Assembly (NCBI GenBank): GCA_964403795.1
Contig: CAYOHP010000001.1
Span: 62,001-126,000 of the forward strand
Reading direction: 5' to 3'
DNA from: CAYOHP01 sp964403795 [NCBI: uncultured bacterium]
Lineage (GTDB): Bacteria > Muiribacteriota > UBA6191 > CAZXTJ01
Length of the DNA: 64,000 bases
Part shown: positions 42,240 to 51,867 of the stretch, piece after piece
Layout of the letters: each line of letters starts with the position of its first letter
How positions within the stretch are numbered: the stretch's first letter is position 1
Notes under the pieces: model-generated
What the model saw: only the letters and a program-made list of their open reading frames with translations
Database searches by the model: none
Told to the model about the DNA's origin: nothing
Program-made: the position numbers and the translations under genes

Positions 42240-44168
42240 ATGGTCGGCAACTGCGCGCTCTGTGACCATCCGATCCCGCGGGACGCCGTCGTCTCGCAGG
42301 GCAAGGTCCGTTGCCCGAGTTGCGGGTGCGAGACCCGGGTCGGGGACGACGGTGCGGTCCGGATCCATGGAGCCTTCGCCTCCGGCGACACCATGGTGGG
42401 CCCGGCGTCTCCGACCGCAGCCGCGGCCGCGGCTCCACCATCATCCGGTTCGGCAGCGGGGTCCCCGACCCCCTCGATCCCCGGATACGTGTTCCTGGCC
42501 CTGCTCGGTCGCGGCGGGATGGGCACCGTCTATCAGGCCCGTCAACTGGCCCTCGACCGGGTGGTCGCGGTGAAACTGCTCTCCGACCCCTTCGCCTCCG
42601 ATCCGGACTACGTACTCCGGTTCGAGCGCGAGGCCAAGGCCATGGCCAGCTTCAACCACCCGAACATCACCGCCGTCTTCGATCGAGGCAGCCAGGACGG
42701 ACGGCCCTACTTCGCCATGGAGCTCGTCGACGGCCGACCGCTCCGGACCATCCTGCATGAGTCCGGCGGCAAGTTGCCCCAGGCCCGGGCCATGCGGATC
42801 CTCCTGCAGGTGGTCGAGGCCCTGGCCTACGTGCATGCCCGCGGCACCATCCACCGCGACATCAAGCCCGAGAACATCCTGGTCACCGCCGACGACCTGG
42901 TGAAGGTCACCGACTTCGGCCTGGCGGCGGTCATGGACTCGAAGAGCCTGGGCCTCACCCGTTCCAACGTGGCGATGGGAACCGTCCACTACATGGCACC
43001 GGAGCAGACCTCCGACGCCCGTTCCGCCGATCTGCGGGCCGATGTCTACTCCTTCGGGGTGACCCTCTACGAGGTCCTGGTGGGTGCCCTGCCCGTGGGC
43101 CGGTGGCTCCCTCCCCACCAGGTCGACGGCCGCCTCGACCCGCGCCTCGACAAGGTCGTCCTCACCTGCCTCCAGGCGGACCGGGAGGGGCGCTACCCCG
43201 ACATGGCCCCGGTGAAGGCCGCCCTCTCCGAGATCCTCGCCCATCCGATCGCGGCCCAGGTGCTGGCGGACCGGGACGCCATCGACGCCCTCGATCTCGA
43301 TCCCGACATCGACGAAGAACCGGCGAAGACCAAGGTGCCGGGACCGGTCCCGCGGCCAGCCCCCCGTGCCCCTGCCGGCGGGCCGGCCGCCGCCTCGCCC
43401 CGGCCTCCCTCCCCGGCCCCTCCGCCACCTCCCTCCGGGCCGCCCCCGGGTCCACAGGCGGCGGCACCGACCCCACCCCGGCTCGGGGGCGTCGTCCTGC
43501 CTCCCCCTGGCACCCCCCCCGCTCCACCGGCCGCCGGCAACCCCAACATCGCCTCCGAGGACATCGTCCGGATCCTGGAGCGCGCCCGCGAGAAGGAAGC
43601 GCGCGACGGGCCGGTCACCCTGCGCTCTCCGCCTACCCGGGTCCACGGCTCGGAGCCGGAAGCGCCGCCACCCTCCCGGGCGCGGGGGCGGATCCTGGCG
43701 ACGCTGGCGGTCCTCGCCGGGATCTTCCTGCTCGGACGCCACTTCGAGCCGGTGCTGGTCTGCTCGGTGCTCGGGTCCCTGAAAAGGAACGAACTCGAGG
43801 CCCAGCCCCCGGGCACCGGCCGCGATCTCCAGCTCCGACTCTGGGCCCTGGCCCGCGACCGGGGCCTCGGGATCGCCCGGGATCGTCCCCAGTCCCTCTC
43901 CTCCCTGGTCGCCTCCGGCAGCCCGGTGCGGGCCCGGATGGCGCTCACCCTGCTCTCCGGATCTCCCCGCCCCGAAGCGGTCGAGGTCATCACCCGGGGC
44001 GTCGCGCACCCCGACGCGACGGTGGCGGAGACCGCCATCAAGGCCCTCCAGCGACAGGGCTCGGCCGAAGCCTCCTCGGCCCTCCAGCGGATCGCCACCT
44101 CGGGCATCCCGGGCCGCTCCGAGCTGGCGCGGGCGGCCCTGGCCCGCCTCGAGTCCGGGGGCAGCTGA
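42240..44168 (+). CDS. Ser/Thr protein kinase with N-terminal zinc ribbon and C-terminal HEAT-like repeats
   Basis: A 642-residue kinase. Cysteines C5, C8, C25, C28 (NCALCDH and VRCPSCGCE) form a zinc ribbon. The kinase domain spans about 82-330: LGRGGMGTVYQAR, VAVKLL (K112), IHRDIKPENILV (D207), VTDFGLAA (D225), GTVHYMAPEQ. A Pro/Ala-rich disordered linker (about 365-440) leads to one membrane segment (about 485-500, ILATLAVLAGIFLLG) and a helical repeat region (about 545-640) resembling HEAT repeats. All catalytic residues are present, so it should be active. It is divergent from the sigma54 activator, 53 nt away. Confidence 0.93.
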   Translation: MVGNCALCDHPIPRDAVVSQGKVRCPSCGCETRVGDDGAVRIHGAFASGDTMVGPASPTAAAAAAPPSSGSAAGSPTPSIPGYVFLALLGRGGMGTVYQARQLALDRVVAVKLLSDPFASDPDYVLRFEREAKAMASFNHPNITAVFDRGSQDGRPYFAMELVDGRPLRTILHESGGKLPQARAMRILLQVVEALAYVHARGTIHRDIKPENILVTADDLVKVTDFGLAAVMDSKSLGLTRSNVAMGTVHYMAPEQTSDARSADLRADVYSFGVTLYEVLVGALPVGRWLPPHQVDGRLDPRLDKVVLTCLQADREGRYPDMAPVKAALSEILAHPIAAQVLADRDAIDALDLDPDIDEEPAKTKVPGPVPRPAPRAPAGGPAAASPRPPSPAPPPPPSGPPPGPQAAAPTPPRLGGVVLPPPGTPPAPPAAGNPNIASEDIVRILERAREKEARDGPVTLRSPPTRVHGSEPEAPPPSRARGRILATLAVLAGIFLLGRHFEPVLVCSVLGSLKRNELEAQPPGTGRDLQLRLWALARDRGLGIARDRPQSLSSLVASGSPVRARMALTLLSGSPRPEAVEVITRGVAHPDATVAETAIKALQRQGSAEASSALQRIATSGIPGRSELARAALARLESGGS

Positions 44169-44338
44169 GGGACCAGGGACCTCTCGAGGATCCCGGTCTC
44201 CGGGAAGCTCCGCCCCAAAGTGGATCAATCCGGTCGTGTTAGACTCGACCCGACCTACGACCCGGGGGACGTGTGCGCTTCTCGGGTCCCTCGGGCGGAA
44301 GCCCGATCACCCGATCGACAAGGAGCGGAGCGGTCACG

Positions 44339-45127
44339 ATGGGTTCCAGCCTCAGCCTCGAACTGAACATGAACACCGTGGAATCCCTGATCCGGTGGAT
44401 CCACGTGGTGGCCGGCGTCCTCTGGATCGGCCTCCTCTACTTCTTCAACTGGGTCAACGGACCGTTCGCCGCGACCATGGACGGCGAGACCAAGAAGAAG
44501 GTCATCCCGGAACTCCTGCCCCGGGCCCTCTACTTCTTCCGGTGGGGCGCGGCCTTCACCTGGGTGACCGGCGTGCTGCTGCTGACGATCGTCTACTACC
44601 ACAACCAGGCGGTGCTCTCGAACCCCTCCACCCAGAGCGTGGGCGACCCCAACGTGCTGGCCATGATCGCCTTCACCTTCCTGGCGGTCTTCGTCTACGA
44701 CGCCCTCTACAAGGGCCCGATCAAGAACGACGCCACCGGGTTCGTGGTGAGCGTGGTGCTCGCCACCATCTCGGTGCTGCTCTTCAAGTACGTGGGCAAG
44801 TTCGGTCCCCGGGGCTATGCCATCCACCTCGGCGCCATGTTCGGCACCATGATGGCCTTCAACGTGTGGTTCCGGATCTGGCCGTCCCAGCAGAAGATCA
44901 TCACCGCCATCAAGAACGGGGAGGCGCCCGACGCCGCCCTGGTGGGCCTGGCCGGTCTCCGGTCCCGGCACAACACCTACATGTCGGTGCCGCTGCTCTT
45001 CACCATGGTGAACCAGCACGCCACCTGGGCCTACACCGGCGACCTCGCCTTCCCCCTGATCGTGGTGCTCGGCTGGGGGACGGTCTACCACCTCTACACC
45101 CGGGCTGGACAGGTGAAGGGCTTCTGA
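44339..45127 (+). CDS. PuuD-like integral membrane protein (urate hydroxylase N-terminal domain family)
   Basis: A 262-residue protein with seven to eight hydrophobic segments. LIRWIHVVAGVLWIGLLYFF, FNVWFRIWPSQQKIITAIK and RHNTYMSVPLLFTMVNQH are signatures of the membrane part of PuuD-type urate oxidases and related DUF989 proteins. Those carry a C-terminal cytochrome c domain that this one lacks. Conserved His residues could bind haem b. The substrate is unknown and no purine genes are near. I start at ATG 44339 with AAGGAG/GGAG upstream; GTG 44273 in frame is possible, and TAGACT at 44240-44245 lies 27 nt before it. Confidence 0.8.
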   Translation: MGSSLSLELNMNTVESLIRWIHVVAGVLWIGLLYFFNWVNGPFAATMDGETKKKVIPELLPRALYFFRWGAAFTWVTGVLLLTIVYYHNQAVLSNPSTQSVGDPNVLAMIAFTFLAVFVYDALYKGPIKNDATGFVVSVVLATISVLLFKYVGKFGPRGYAIHLGAMFGTMMAFNVWFRIWPSQQKIITAIKNGEAPDAALVGLAGLRSRHNTYMSVPLLFTMVNQHATWAYTGDLAFPLIVVLGWGTVYHLYTRAGQVKGF

Positions 45128-45165
45128 GCCGCTGACCCCGATCGGATCCCCGAGGATCCGACCGA

Positions 45166-45204
45166 GACCCCCGGGAGCCCCCGAGGCCCCGGGGGTCTTC
45201 GCGT
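45166..45204 (+). terminator. Rho-independent-like terminator after the PuuD-like gene
   Basis: GACCCCCGG, 14-nt loop, CCGGGGGTC (9-bp stem) followed by TTC, 39 nt after the stop. The T tract is short, as often in high-GC genomes. Confidence 0.55.
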
Positions 45205-45445
45205 CCAGCGACCCCGGTCCCACCCGGTGGGCCCACGGTCCCCGATCCGGGACGCCACCCAGAAGGTGGATAGCCGCCTAGCCACGCTTGCCCTCGGCGC
45301 GCCACCGGACCCTCTCGCCGCCTCCCTCCGCCAGCGCGATCCCCCGCTCCCCGAGCGGATCGAGACCACCGCACACGATCTGGCACCGGGGTTGCTTCCA
45401 CCCTGCCTGCGCCCTGGCGCCGGCCCCCGAGTGGGTCCGAGGCGG

Positions 45446-48400
45446 ATGGCGGATGGAGGTCTCGTGGACTCGAAGCAGTTCCCCCGGAAGCTCCTGGCAG
45501 CCGTGCTGGCCTCGGCCGCGGCCCTGGGGGCAGCCTCCCCGGCCCTCGCCCAGGAAGGCGCCAGCGCCTTCCCGGAGGTCAACGCCTTCCGGGAGCACCT
45601 CTCCTGGGTCACCGGTCCCGAGGGCCAGGCCGCCATCGGAGCCTTCCTCCCCGAGAGCGAGGCCCCCCGCGGCTCGCAGGGAGCCGCTCCCGCCGAGGGC
45701 GCCAGCGCCCGGACCGCCACCGGGGGCGCCGGTGCCGGCCAGGGGCCCGGCGGACCCCGGGTGGGCGGCGGCGGGGACATGCTCGGGATGGGCGGCTCGG
45801 GCCTCCCCGAGGGTCCTGGCGGCGTCCCGGAGGGCACCGTGCCCGGAGGCGCCCAGGGCGAAGGGGCCGCGCCCCAGTCCCGGACCCGCCAGGCGGCTCG
45901 CCTCGCCGGCGCCCACGCCTACGGCTTCCTCGAGTTCGGGGTGGCGATCACCTCGTACATGTACGTCCGGCTCTCCGCCGAGGTGGCCGCCGGCCGGATG
46001 ACCCGGGCCGAGATGAACCAGGCTCTCCTCCAGATGCTCACCAGCGAGCACATGTACGTCGGCTATCTCTCGTTCCTGGGGTTCCACGAGGCGGCCCGGA
46101 TGGGCGTGGGACGGACCGCCTGGGGCCGGGGAGTGGCCCAGTCGGAGCGGGCCATCCAGCTCGCCGGCGGTCGGGCCGGGGCGCTGGCCCGCATCAAGGT
46201 GGCGGCCAACCGGAACATGATCACGATGGTGGCGATGGTCGCCACCGAGATGACCATGGGGGCGGCCGAGTGCCTGTTCCAGTGCCCCTGGGAGCGCCAG
46301 GTGCAGGCCGGCGACCGGGAGACCCGGGCCCGCGAACTCGAGACCCGGATGCGCGAGGTCCGGGACCGCCTGCTCACCACCCTGCGCACCGCCGGCCGGG
46401 TCCCCGCCGATCGCACCTTCTCCGACGCCCGGGTCACCGCCCGGGAGTTCGAGGGCATCCCCGGGGTCGAGGACGAGCTCGACTATCGGGAACTGCTCGA
46501 CCTGGAGCGCCGCCTCGGCGAGCTCGAGACCGCCATCGCCACCGGCAACGCCAATGCCCATCCCTCGGGCTGCCCCAGCGGCTCCGGGCTGGTGGGCTCC
46601 TTCATGGAGTCCCTGGCGGCCCGGCCCTTCGAGACCCTGGGCCACGCCTGGACCGCGATCGCCAACGGGGTCCGCAAGGTCGACCTGATCGAGACCTTCA
46701 TCACCGGCGGTGCCTTCATCGCCGGGGCCACCCTGGCGAGCTTCATCCCCTACCTGGGCCAGAGCGGGATCTTCAACCTGTTCGTGGGCTTCCTCTGCGC
46801 CGAGCTGGCCGACCGGCTCTTGATCCCGATCTACCGCACCTGGCGCCAGGCCAGCGACCGCAGCTCGGCGCTGGGGCGCCTGGCCCACCAGTGGATGCTG
46901 ATCCACGGCCGGCGCGACCGGAGCTGGCTGGGCGGCGAGGAGGTGGCCCGCTTCAACGCCACGGTGGAGCGCACCGCCCGCTCCGACCTGCCGGCACCCC
47001 CCGCCCAGACCAGCCGGGAACAGCGCCGGGAGCAGGACCGGCGAGCCGAGACCGTGGCCAATCCCTGCCTCGAGCGCACCCAGCCCCAGGACCCCTTCGT
47101 CGGTCCCATCTGGGACGCCCAGGAGGCGATGGCCAAGGAACGGGCCGAGGAAGTGAAGGCCCACAAGGACGCCTTCGAGGCCCTGGCCCTCGCCAGCAAG
47201 GGCAAGCTCACCCAGGACCTGACCAACATCGCCGCCGGCCGGGGCTGGCGCGGCTTTCGGGTGAGCTTCCTGGGCGGCGACCGCTGGACCCGCCTCGACG
47301 ACGTGCTGAAGATGGCCGCCGACGACGTGCTCTCCACCGGGCGCACCTACGAGACCCTCCTCTCCACCCAGATGCAGGCCCTGGCCGAGTCGGTGCCGAT
47401 CCTCGCCGAGGTCCGGGGCTCGCTGGCCGGCCGGTACCGCCGCTACGAGGCCGCCACCCGGGGAGAGCTCGCCCGCCAGCACGAAGCTGCCGCGCCCGGG
47501 GGCAGCGGCGAGGACCCGCTCGACGTGCTCTTCGAGATGGACACCGAGGTCCGCCGCCTGGCCGAGGCCCGCCTGGTCGAGGGCAACTCCGCCTACGCCG
47601 GCCACCGGATCCGCCGCCAGCGGGCCGGGGACCTGGCGGTCTTCGCCCTGAACCAGTACCTGGTCCTCCGACGCGAGCAGCTCGAGGTCGAGCTGGCCCG
47701 CACCAAGGTCCCCGAGGCCCTGCGCCAGGCCCGCACCTTCCTCGCCCGGGTCGGCCAGCACCGCCAGCAGGAACTCGCCCAGCCCTGGTCGCGGGACCGG
47801 ATCCTGGCGGTCTACCAGGAGTCGCTCAGGGTCCGCCTCGAGGACCTCGCCTCGCTGGGAGCCATCGAGTCCTACCACGCGGTCCGCCAGTACGTGGAAC
47901 GGGAGCTCGGGATCGGCGCTCCGCCCCACCGCGACCAGCGGGCTCTTTCCCGGGACGTACGCCGTCTGGGCCCCCTGATCCGGCAGTGGAAGCAGGCCCG
48001 CCAGGCCGGCAACCGCGACGAGGCCGCCCGCCTCGAGATCGAGATCGAGGGGCTCCACCCCGAGGCCCTATTCCGCCAATATTCGCAGCCCTACGGGGAC
48101 CGGCTCGAAACCCTCTTCGACTACGGCTACGACGCCCGCGATCGGGTCATGCCCCGCTCCTCGGCCGAGCGCAGCCAGGTCCAGGACGACTACCACGCCA
48201 TCGTCGACTACGTGCAGGAATACGTCTGGCGGGAGAAGCTCCCCCGCCGCTCGACCCTGGAGGTGGCGCGGGACCTCCAGTACGCGGCGACCGGATTGCC
48301 GGGCGCCCGCCGCGGCCAGATGCACCCGGAGGCCCGGGACGCCATCGACCTCGCCGACCGGCTGCGAACCGACCTCGGTTCCGGCTACCCGCCCCCGGGT

Positions 48401-49330
48401 GACCCGGTCACCTATGTCGAGAATTTCGACCAGCGCCGCCGGGAGCACGATCGCATCTCGGGCGAGGCCTTCCAGATCGCGCTGGCGATCAGCCAGGGCC
48501 AGCAGGCCTACCAGGACGCCCTGGACCGGGCGATCGCCCGCCTCCTCCAGATCTACGGCGCCGCCGCCACCGGCACCCGGGTCCCGGCCAACCACCCCGG
48601 CGACGTCTTCCCGGGCCTCTCGGGGAGCCCGCGACTCGGCTCCTCGGGCGGAACGCAGAACCGGGACGCCGACTTCGAGGCGCTCCGCCAGTGGCTCGCC
48701 CAGACGCCTTCGACTCCCCGCCCCGCCTCCGACCCGGGGATGTTCGGCCAGGAGTCCCCGACCCCCGCGCCCGCTTCCCGCCCCGCCCCCTCCGGACCGC
48801 TCTCCAACCACGAGGTCTACCAGCCGCTGCTCTCCACCGTGGTCGGCCTCGGCCTCGAGGGGATGCCCCCGGTGCTGGTGGAGGCCGACCGCGGCTACCC
48901 CGGCATCCGCCGCCAGCCGCTCGGCTTCTACCGCCTCCCCGCCGCCCCCCGCCCGGCACCGGCCGCCCAGGATCCGTTCCGCATCGACCCCCGCCGACTC
49001 CGGGGCGTCGACTGCCGGGACTGCCACCCGGACCCCACCCCGCCGAGCTTCGACCTGGGACGCATGTCCGACTTCTTCGGGACCACCTCCCGGGGCCAGG
49101 ATCCCTACCCCCTGGTGAACGACGCCGCCTTCCGCGACCTGCCCGAGGAGCTGCGCTCCGCCTGGTTCCTGTGGTGGGACCTGGACGCCGCCAGGACCCG
49201 CTACCAGACCGCGGTGGCCCGCCTGCCCGAGCGCCAGCGCCTGCTGGCCGAGGCCGACCGCATGGCCCGGGACCTCCGGCTCGGCACCTACGAGCTCCCC
49301 GAGTTCCGCCCCCAGCTCCCCACGCCCTGA
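45446..49330 (+). CDS. Large secreted or surface protein of unknown function
   Basis: A 1294-residue protein. Signal peptide (residues 14-37, LLAAVLASAAALGAASPALAQ), a Gly/Pro/Ala-rich segment (about 75-155), a region with hydrophobic stretches (about 165-285 and 415-470, GGAFIAGATLASFIPYLGQS), then about 500 residues of charged helices, likely coiled coil. A Pro-rich stretch and a C-terminal part contain one CRDCH (CxxCH) around residue 1189. I recognise no family. The next gene, a secreted papain-like peptidase, is on the same strand 94 nt on. GTG 45464 with GGAGG 5 nt upstream is an alternative start. Arg and Glu content is high for an exported protein. Confidence 0.65.
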   Translation: MADGGLVDSKQFPRKLLAAVLASAAALGAASPALAQEGASAFPEVNAFREHLSWVTGPEGQAAIGAFLPESEAPRGSQGAAPAEGASARTATGGAGAGQGPGGPRVGGGGDMLGMGGSGLPEGPGGVPEGTVPGGAQGEGAAPQSRTRQAARLAGAHAYGFLEFGVAITSYMYVRLSAEVAAGRMTRAEMNQALLQMLTSEHMYVGYLSFLGFHEAARMGVGRTAWGRGVAQSERAIQLAGGRAGALARIKVAANRNMITMVAMVATEMTMGAAECLFQCPWERQVQAGDRETRARELETRMREVRDRLLTTLRTAGRVPADRTFSDARVTAREFEGIPGVEDELDYRELLDLERRLGELETAIATGNANAHPSGCPSGSGLVGSFMESLAARPFETLGHAWTAIANGVRKVDLIETFITGGAFIAGATLASFIPYLGQSGIFNLFVGFLCAELADRLLIPIYRTWRQASDRSSALGRLAHQWMLIHGRRDRSWLGGEEVARFNATVERTARSDLPAPPAQTSREQRREQDRRAETVANPCLERTQPQDPFVGPIWDAQEAMAKERAEEVKAHKDAFEALALASKGKLTQDLTNIAAGRGWRGFRVSFLGGDRWTRLDDVLKMAADDVLSTGRTYETLLSTQMQALAESVPILAEVRGSLAGRYRRYEAATRGELARQHEAAAPGGSGEDPLDVLFEMDTEVRRLAEARLVEGNSAYAGHRIRRQRAGDLAVFALNQYLVLRREQLEVELARTKVPEALRQARTFLARVGQHRQQELAQPWSRDRILAVYQESLRVRLEDLASLGAIESYHAVRQYVERELGIGAPPHRDQRALSRDVRRLGPLIRQWKQARQAGNRDEAARLEIEIEGLHPEALFRQYSQPYGDRLETLFDYGYDARDRVMPRSSAERSQVQDDYHAIVDYVQEYVWREKLPRRSTLEVARDLQYAATGLPGARRGQMHPEARDAIDLADRLRTDLGSGYPPPGDPVTYVENFDQRRREHDRISGEAFQIALAISQGQQAYQDALDRAIARLLQIYGAAATGTRVPANHPGDVFPGLSGSPRLGSSGGTQNRDADFEALRQWLAQTPSTPRPASDPGMFGQESPTPAPASRPAPSGPLSNHEVYQPLLSTVVGLGLEGMPPVLVEADRGYPGIRRQPLGFYRLPAAPRPAPAAQDPFRIDPRRLRGVDCRDCHPDPTPPSFDLGRMSDFFGTTSRGQDPYPLVNDAAFRDLPEELRSAWFLWWDLDAARTRYQTAVARLPERQRLLAEADRMARDLRLGTYELPEFRPQLPTP

Positions 49331-49424
49331 GCCGGGCCCACCCCTGCGGGTCCCTGGGAGGGATCCCGGGGGAACCGCTTCCCGCCTTCCCCCGTAGTAG
49401 CTTCCGGGGGACCGGGGAGGATCC

Positions 49425-51749
49425 ATGGCAAGGACTCGGCGACCCTGGTCGACCTGGGTCCTGGCGTCCCTCCTGGCACTGCCGCTTCGGGCCCAGCCCG
49501 ACGATCCCGGCGCCGGCTTCTCCGACCTCGGCGGGGGGCCGGCCCGGAACCCGGGGATCCGCATCGTCCGACCGCCCCGGCCCTTCGTGCTGGGTCGGGA
49601 CAACATCGCCTTCCCGAACCCCTCGGGAGCAGTCCGCATCCAGGGAATGGCCGGCAACTGCTACGCCATGTCGGCGGTGACCCGACTCTTCCACGAGGCG
49701 GCGCGCTTCCGTCCGGAGCCGGGGGAAGGAGCCACGCGCGGCCTCGACTGGCGAGCCCTGGCGGCTGCGCTGCGGAGCCCCGACCCGGCACGGGTGGGCT
49801 TCGGCGTCTCGGGCGCAGCCTCGCTGCATGCCTTCTCGACCGTCCCGGGAGTGGCCGCCTCCCGCGCCGACGATTGGCTCGACTCCAGGATCCGAGCCGA
49901 GCTCGGGATCGGCGATCCGACCACCCCCGGGGGAGTCCCCGCCGAAGCCCGGGGAGCTTCCCAGGTCTTCCAGCTGGTCTCGGTGATCCACTACCTGCAC
50001 TACATGCAGTTCCAGTCCCAGCACTTCCTGAAGAGCGCGGTGCTCGACCGCCTGCAAGGCGCTTCGTCCCATCAGCGGGCCACCCAGGAGGCGGCCCGGA
50101 CCGTGATCTCCGGCCTTCCCCGCCAGGACCTCGCCCTGCTCATGGTCTTCAATCCCCGGCAGGTCTACGGCCACGTGGTGCTGGCCTACCAGGCGGAGGT
50201 CCATCCCGACGGCACCGTCGACCTGGTCTTCTACGACAACAACGTCCAGTACGGGGACGTGACCGTCGAGACCCTGTTCCGGGTCGGTCCGGACGGGAGC
50301 TTCCATCCGTATCGCCGGGCCCCCGGCTCCGATCGGCTCATCGACGACGAGCCGAACTGGGCGGGATCGCGCTTCTGGGACCGGCAGCGCATGAGCCTGC
50401 ACGTGCTCCCGTCGCTCGACGAGGACCCCGAGCTGCGCCGCAGCCTGGCGGCCAAGGTCGAGATGCGGGATCTCGAACTCGCCTACCTGATGCTGGCCGG
50501 CGAGTACCTGACCGAGGTCACCCAGAAGGCACCCGGGGAGGCCTCGCTCTTCGCCTCCACCCGGCGCCTGGTCCACCGGGTCGAGAGCGCCCAGGACCGG
50601 TTGGGTCGGCGACCCGCCTGGCGCACCGCATCGCTCGGGTCCGACGCCTCGGTGGAGGCATTGAACGCCCACCTGGCCCGCTACGGGGACCGCGGTCTGC
50701 AGGAGGCCGTCCCCTACGTGCTGCCCCGGGGCCTGACCCTGACCGGTTCCCGGCTCCGCTTCGATCCCGCCGATCCCAACCGGGCCGAGGTCCGGACCAC
50801 CCTCACGATCGACCACTCGCAGCCCATCGAGAAGGTGGTGACGGCGCTGCGCGACTCGGTGGCGCTGGCCTCCGATCCCGCCCTCGCAACCCTGGTCGGC
50901 GAGCTCGCCTCCACCTTCGCCGGCGAGCAGGCCACGCTCTCGGTGCGGCTCGCCCTGGAGAAGGGCCGGAGCCCCGATCCGAATCTCGGACCCTACGCCC
51001 CGGTCCCGACCCTGCTCGCCAGTCGCCTGACGCTCGGTCGTATCCCCCCGTCCCCGCTCCCCGAGCCCTTCCAGGGGCACCGGGTCGAACTCTCCGAGGA
51101 GCTCGCCACCAAGCTGCTCCGGGCGGTGCTCCGCAGCCAGTCGGTGCTGGGAGCCAAGTTCACGTTCGCCTACGGGTTCGACCCGCCGCTGGCACCCCGG
51201 ATCGAGCGGGAGGGCGAGCTGACGGTGCGGGACGTGGGCTTCGACTTCCGGCCCGGGAGCGCCGGATTGTGGGCCGACCTCTCGGGTTTCGCCCCGGTGG
51301 CCACACGGACCCGGGGGGTCAGTTTCCGGAGCGAGCGGGTGACCCTGACCCTGGTCGGCACCCTCCCGGGCGAGCGACGCCTCCGGCTCACGGGAAGCCT
51401 CTCCGGCCCCCTGGATCTCGAGACCGGCCTGGGGGGCCTCGGGGATCGTCTGGTGACCGATGTCCTGGGGGCCTTGTTCGCGGTGGTGTTCCCCCGTTTC
51501 GAGGCCGGCCTCGCCGACTTCGTCACCGCCCAGCTCGGCACCTGGGTCACCCTGGTCCCGGGGAGCCGGGTGAAGCTCTCCTCGCCCTCGGTCTCCCACC
51601 GGGGGATCTCGGCCCGCCTCGATCCCGTGACCCTCGACCTGGCCGGCACCGTGCGGCGGCTCTTCGGCTCCGATCTCCCGGTGCGGCTCGTAGGCCTCTC
51701 GGCCAGCGACGATCGGCTGGTCCTGGAACTCGCCCCCGCCGGTCCCTAG
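49425..51749 (+). CDS. Secreted papain-like cysteine peptidase with C-terminal beta domains
   Basis: A 774-residue protein with a signal peptide (residues 10-24). RIQGMAGNCYAMSAVTRLFH places Q73 six residues before C79, exactly as papain Q19/C25. YGHVVLAY gives H250, and FYDNNVQYGD gives D271/N272. This is a complete papain-fold triad plus oxyanion Gln. Residues about 420-770 are beta-rich with repeated LTLTGSRLRFD and LRLTGSLSGPLDLE patterns. GGGGAGGATCC precedes ATG 49425 and TAGCTT (49398-49403) is a likely -10. A pairing with the large upstream protein (substrate, inhibitor or scaffold) is possible. Confidence 0.75.
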   Translation: MARTRRPWSTWVLASLLALPLRAQPDDPGAGFSDLGGGPARNPGIRIVRPPRPFVLGRDNIAFPNPSGAVRIQGMAGNCYAMSAVTRLFHEAARFRPEPGEGATRGLDWRALAAALRSPDPARVGFGVSGAASLHAFSTVPGVAASRADDWLDSRIRAELGIGDPTTPGGVPAEARGASQVFQLVSVIHYLHYMQFQSQHFLKSAVLDRLQGASSHQRATQEAARTVISGLPRQDLALLMVFNPRQVYGHVVLAYQAEVHPDGTVDLVFYDNNVQYGDVTVETLFRVGPDGSFHPYRRAPGSDRLIDDEPNWAGSRFWDRQRMSLHVLPSLDEDPELRRSLAAKVEMRDLELAYLMLAGEYLTEVTQKAPGEASLFASTRRLVHRVESAQDRLGRRPAWRTASLGSDASVEALNAHLARYGDRGLQEAVPYVLPRGLTLTGSRLRFDPADPNRAEVRTTLTIDHSQPIEKVVTALRDSVALASDPALATLVGELASTFAGEQATLSVRLALEKGRSPDPNLGPYAPVPTLLASRLTLGRIPPSPLPEPFQGHRVELSEELATKLLRAVLRSQSVLGAKFTFAYGFDPPLAPRIEREGELTVRDVGFDFRPGSAGLWADLSGFAPVATRTRGVSFRSERVTLTLVGTLPGERRLRLTGSLSGPLDLETGLGGLGDRLVTDVLGALFAVVFPRFEAGLADFVTAQLGTWVTLVPGSRVKLSSPSVSHRGISARLDPVTLDLAGTVRRLFGSDLPVRLVGLSASDDRLVLELAPAGP

Positions 51750-51824
51750 AAAGATCCCCGATCCGGGGCAGGATGCCTGGCGATTCCCGCGCCCTCGCCC
51801 CCGGGATCCCGGATTCCCCTCCGC

Positions 51825-51860
51825 TTGACGGGTCAAACGTTCGTATGAAATACTCGTTCG
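51825..51860 (+). promoter_or_regulatory. Promoter/operator region of the RND operon
   Basis: TTGACG (51825) followed by an A/T-rich patch that stands out in this genome: GTAT-GAA-ATAC inverted repeat (51843-51853) flanked by two direct CGTTCG copies (51839-51844 approx. and 51855-51860). This is a reasonable place for the operon's TetR protein to bind. No canonical -10 at 17 nt from TTGACG is evident. Confidence 0.4.
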
Positions 51861-51867
51861 AGAATCC

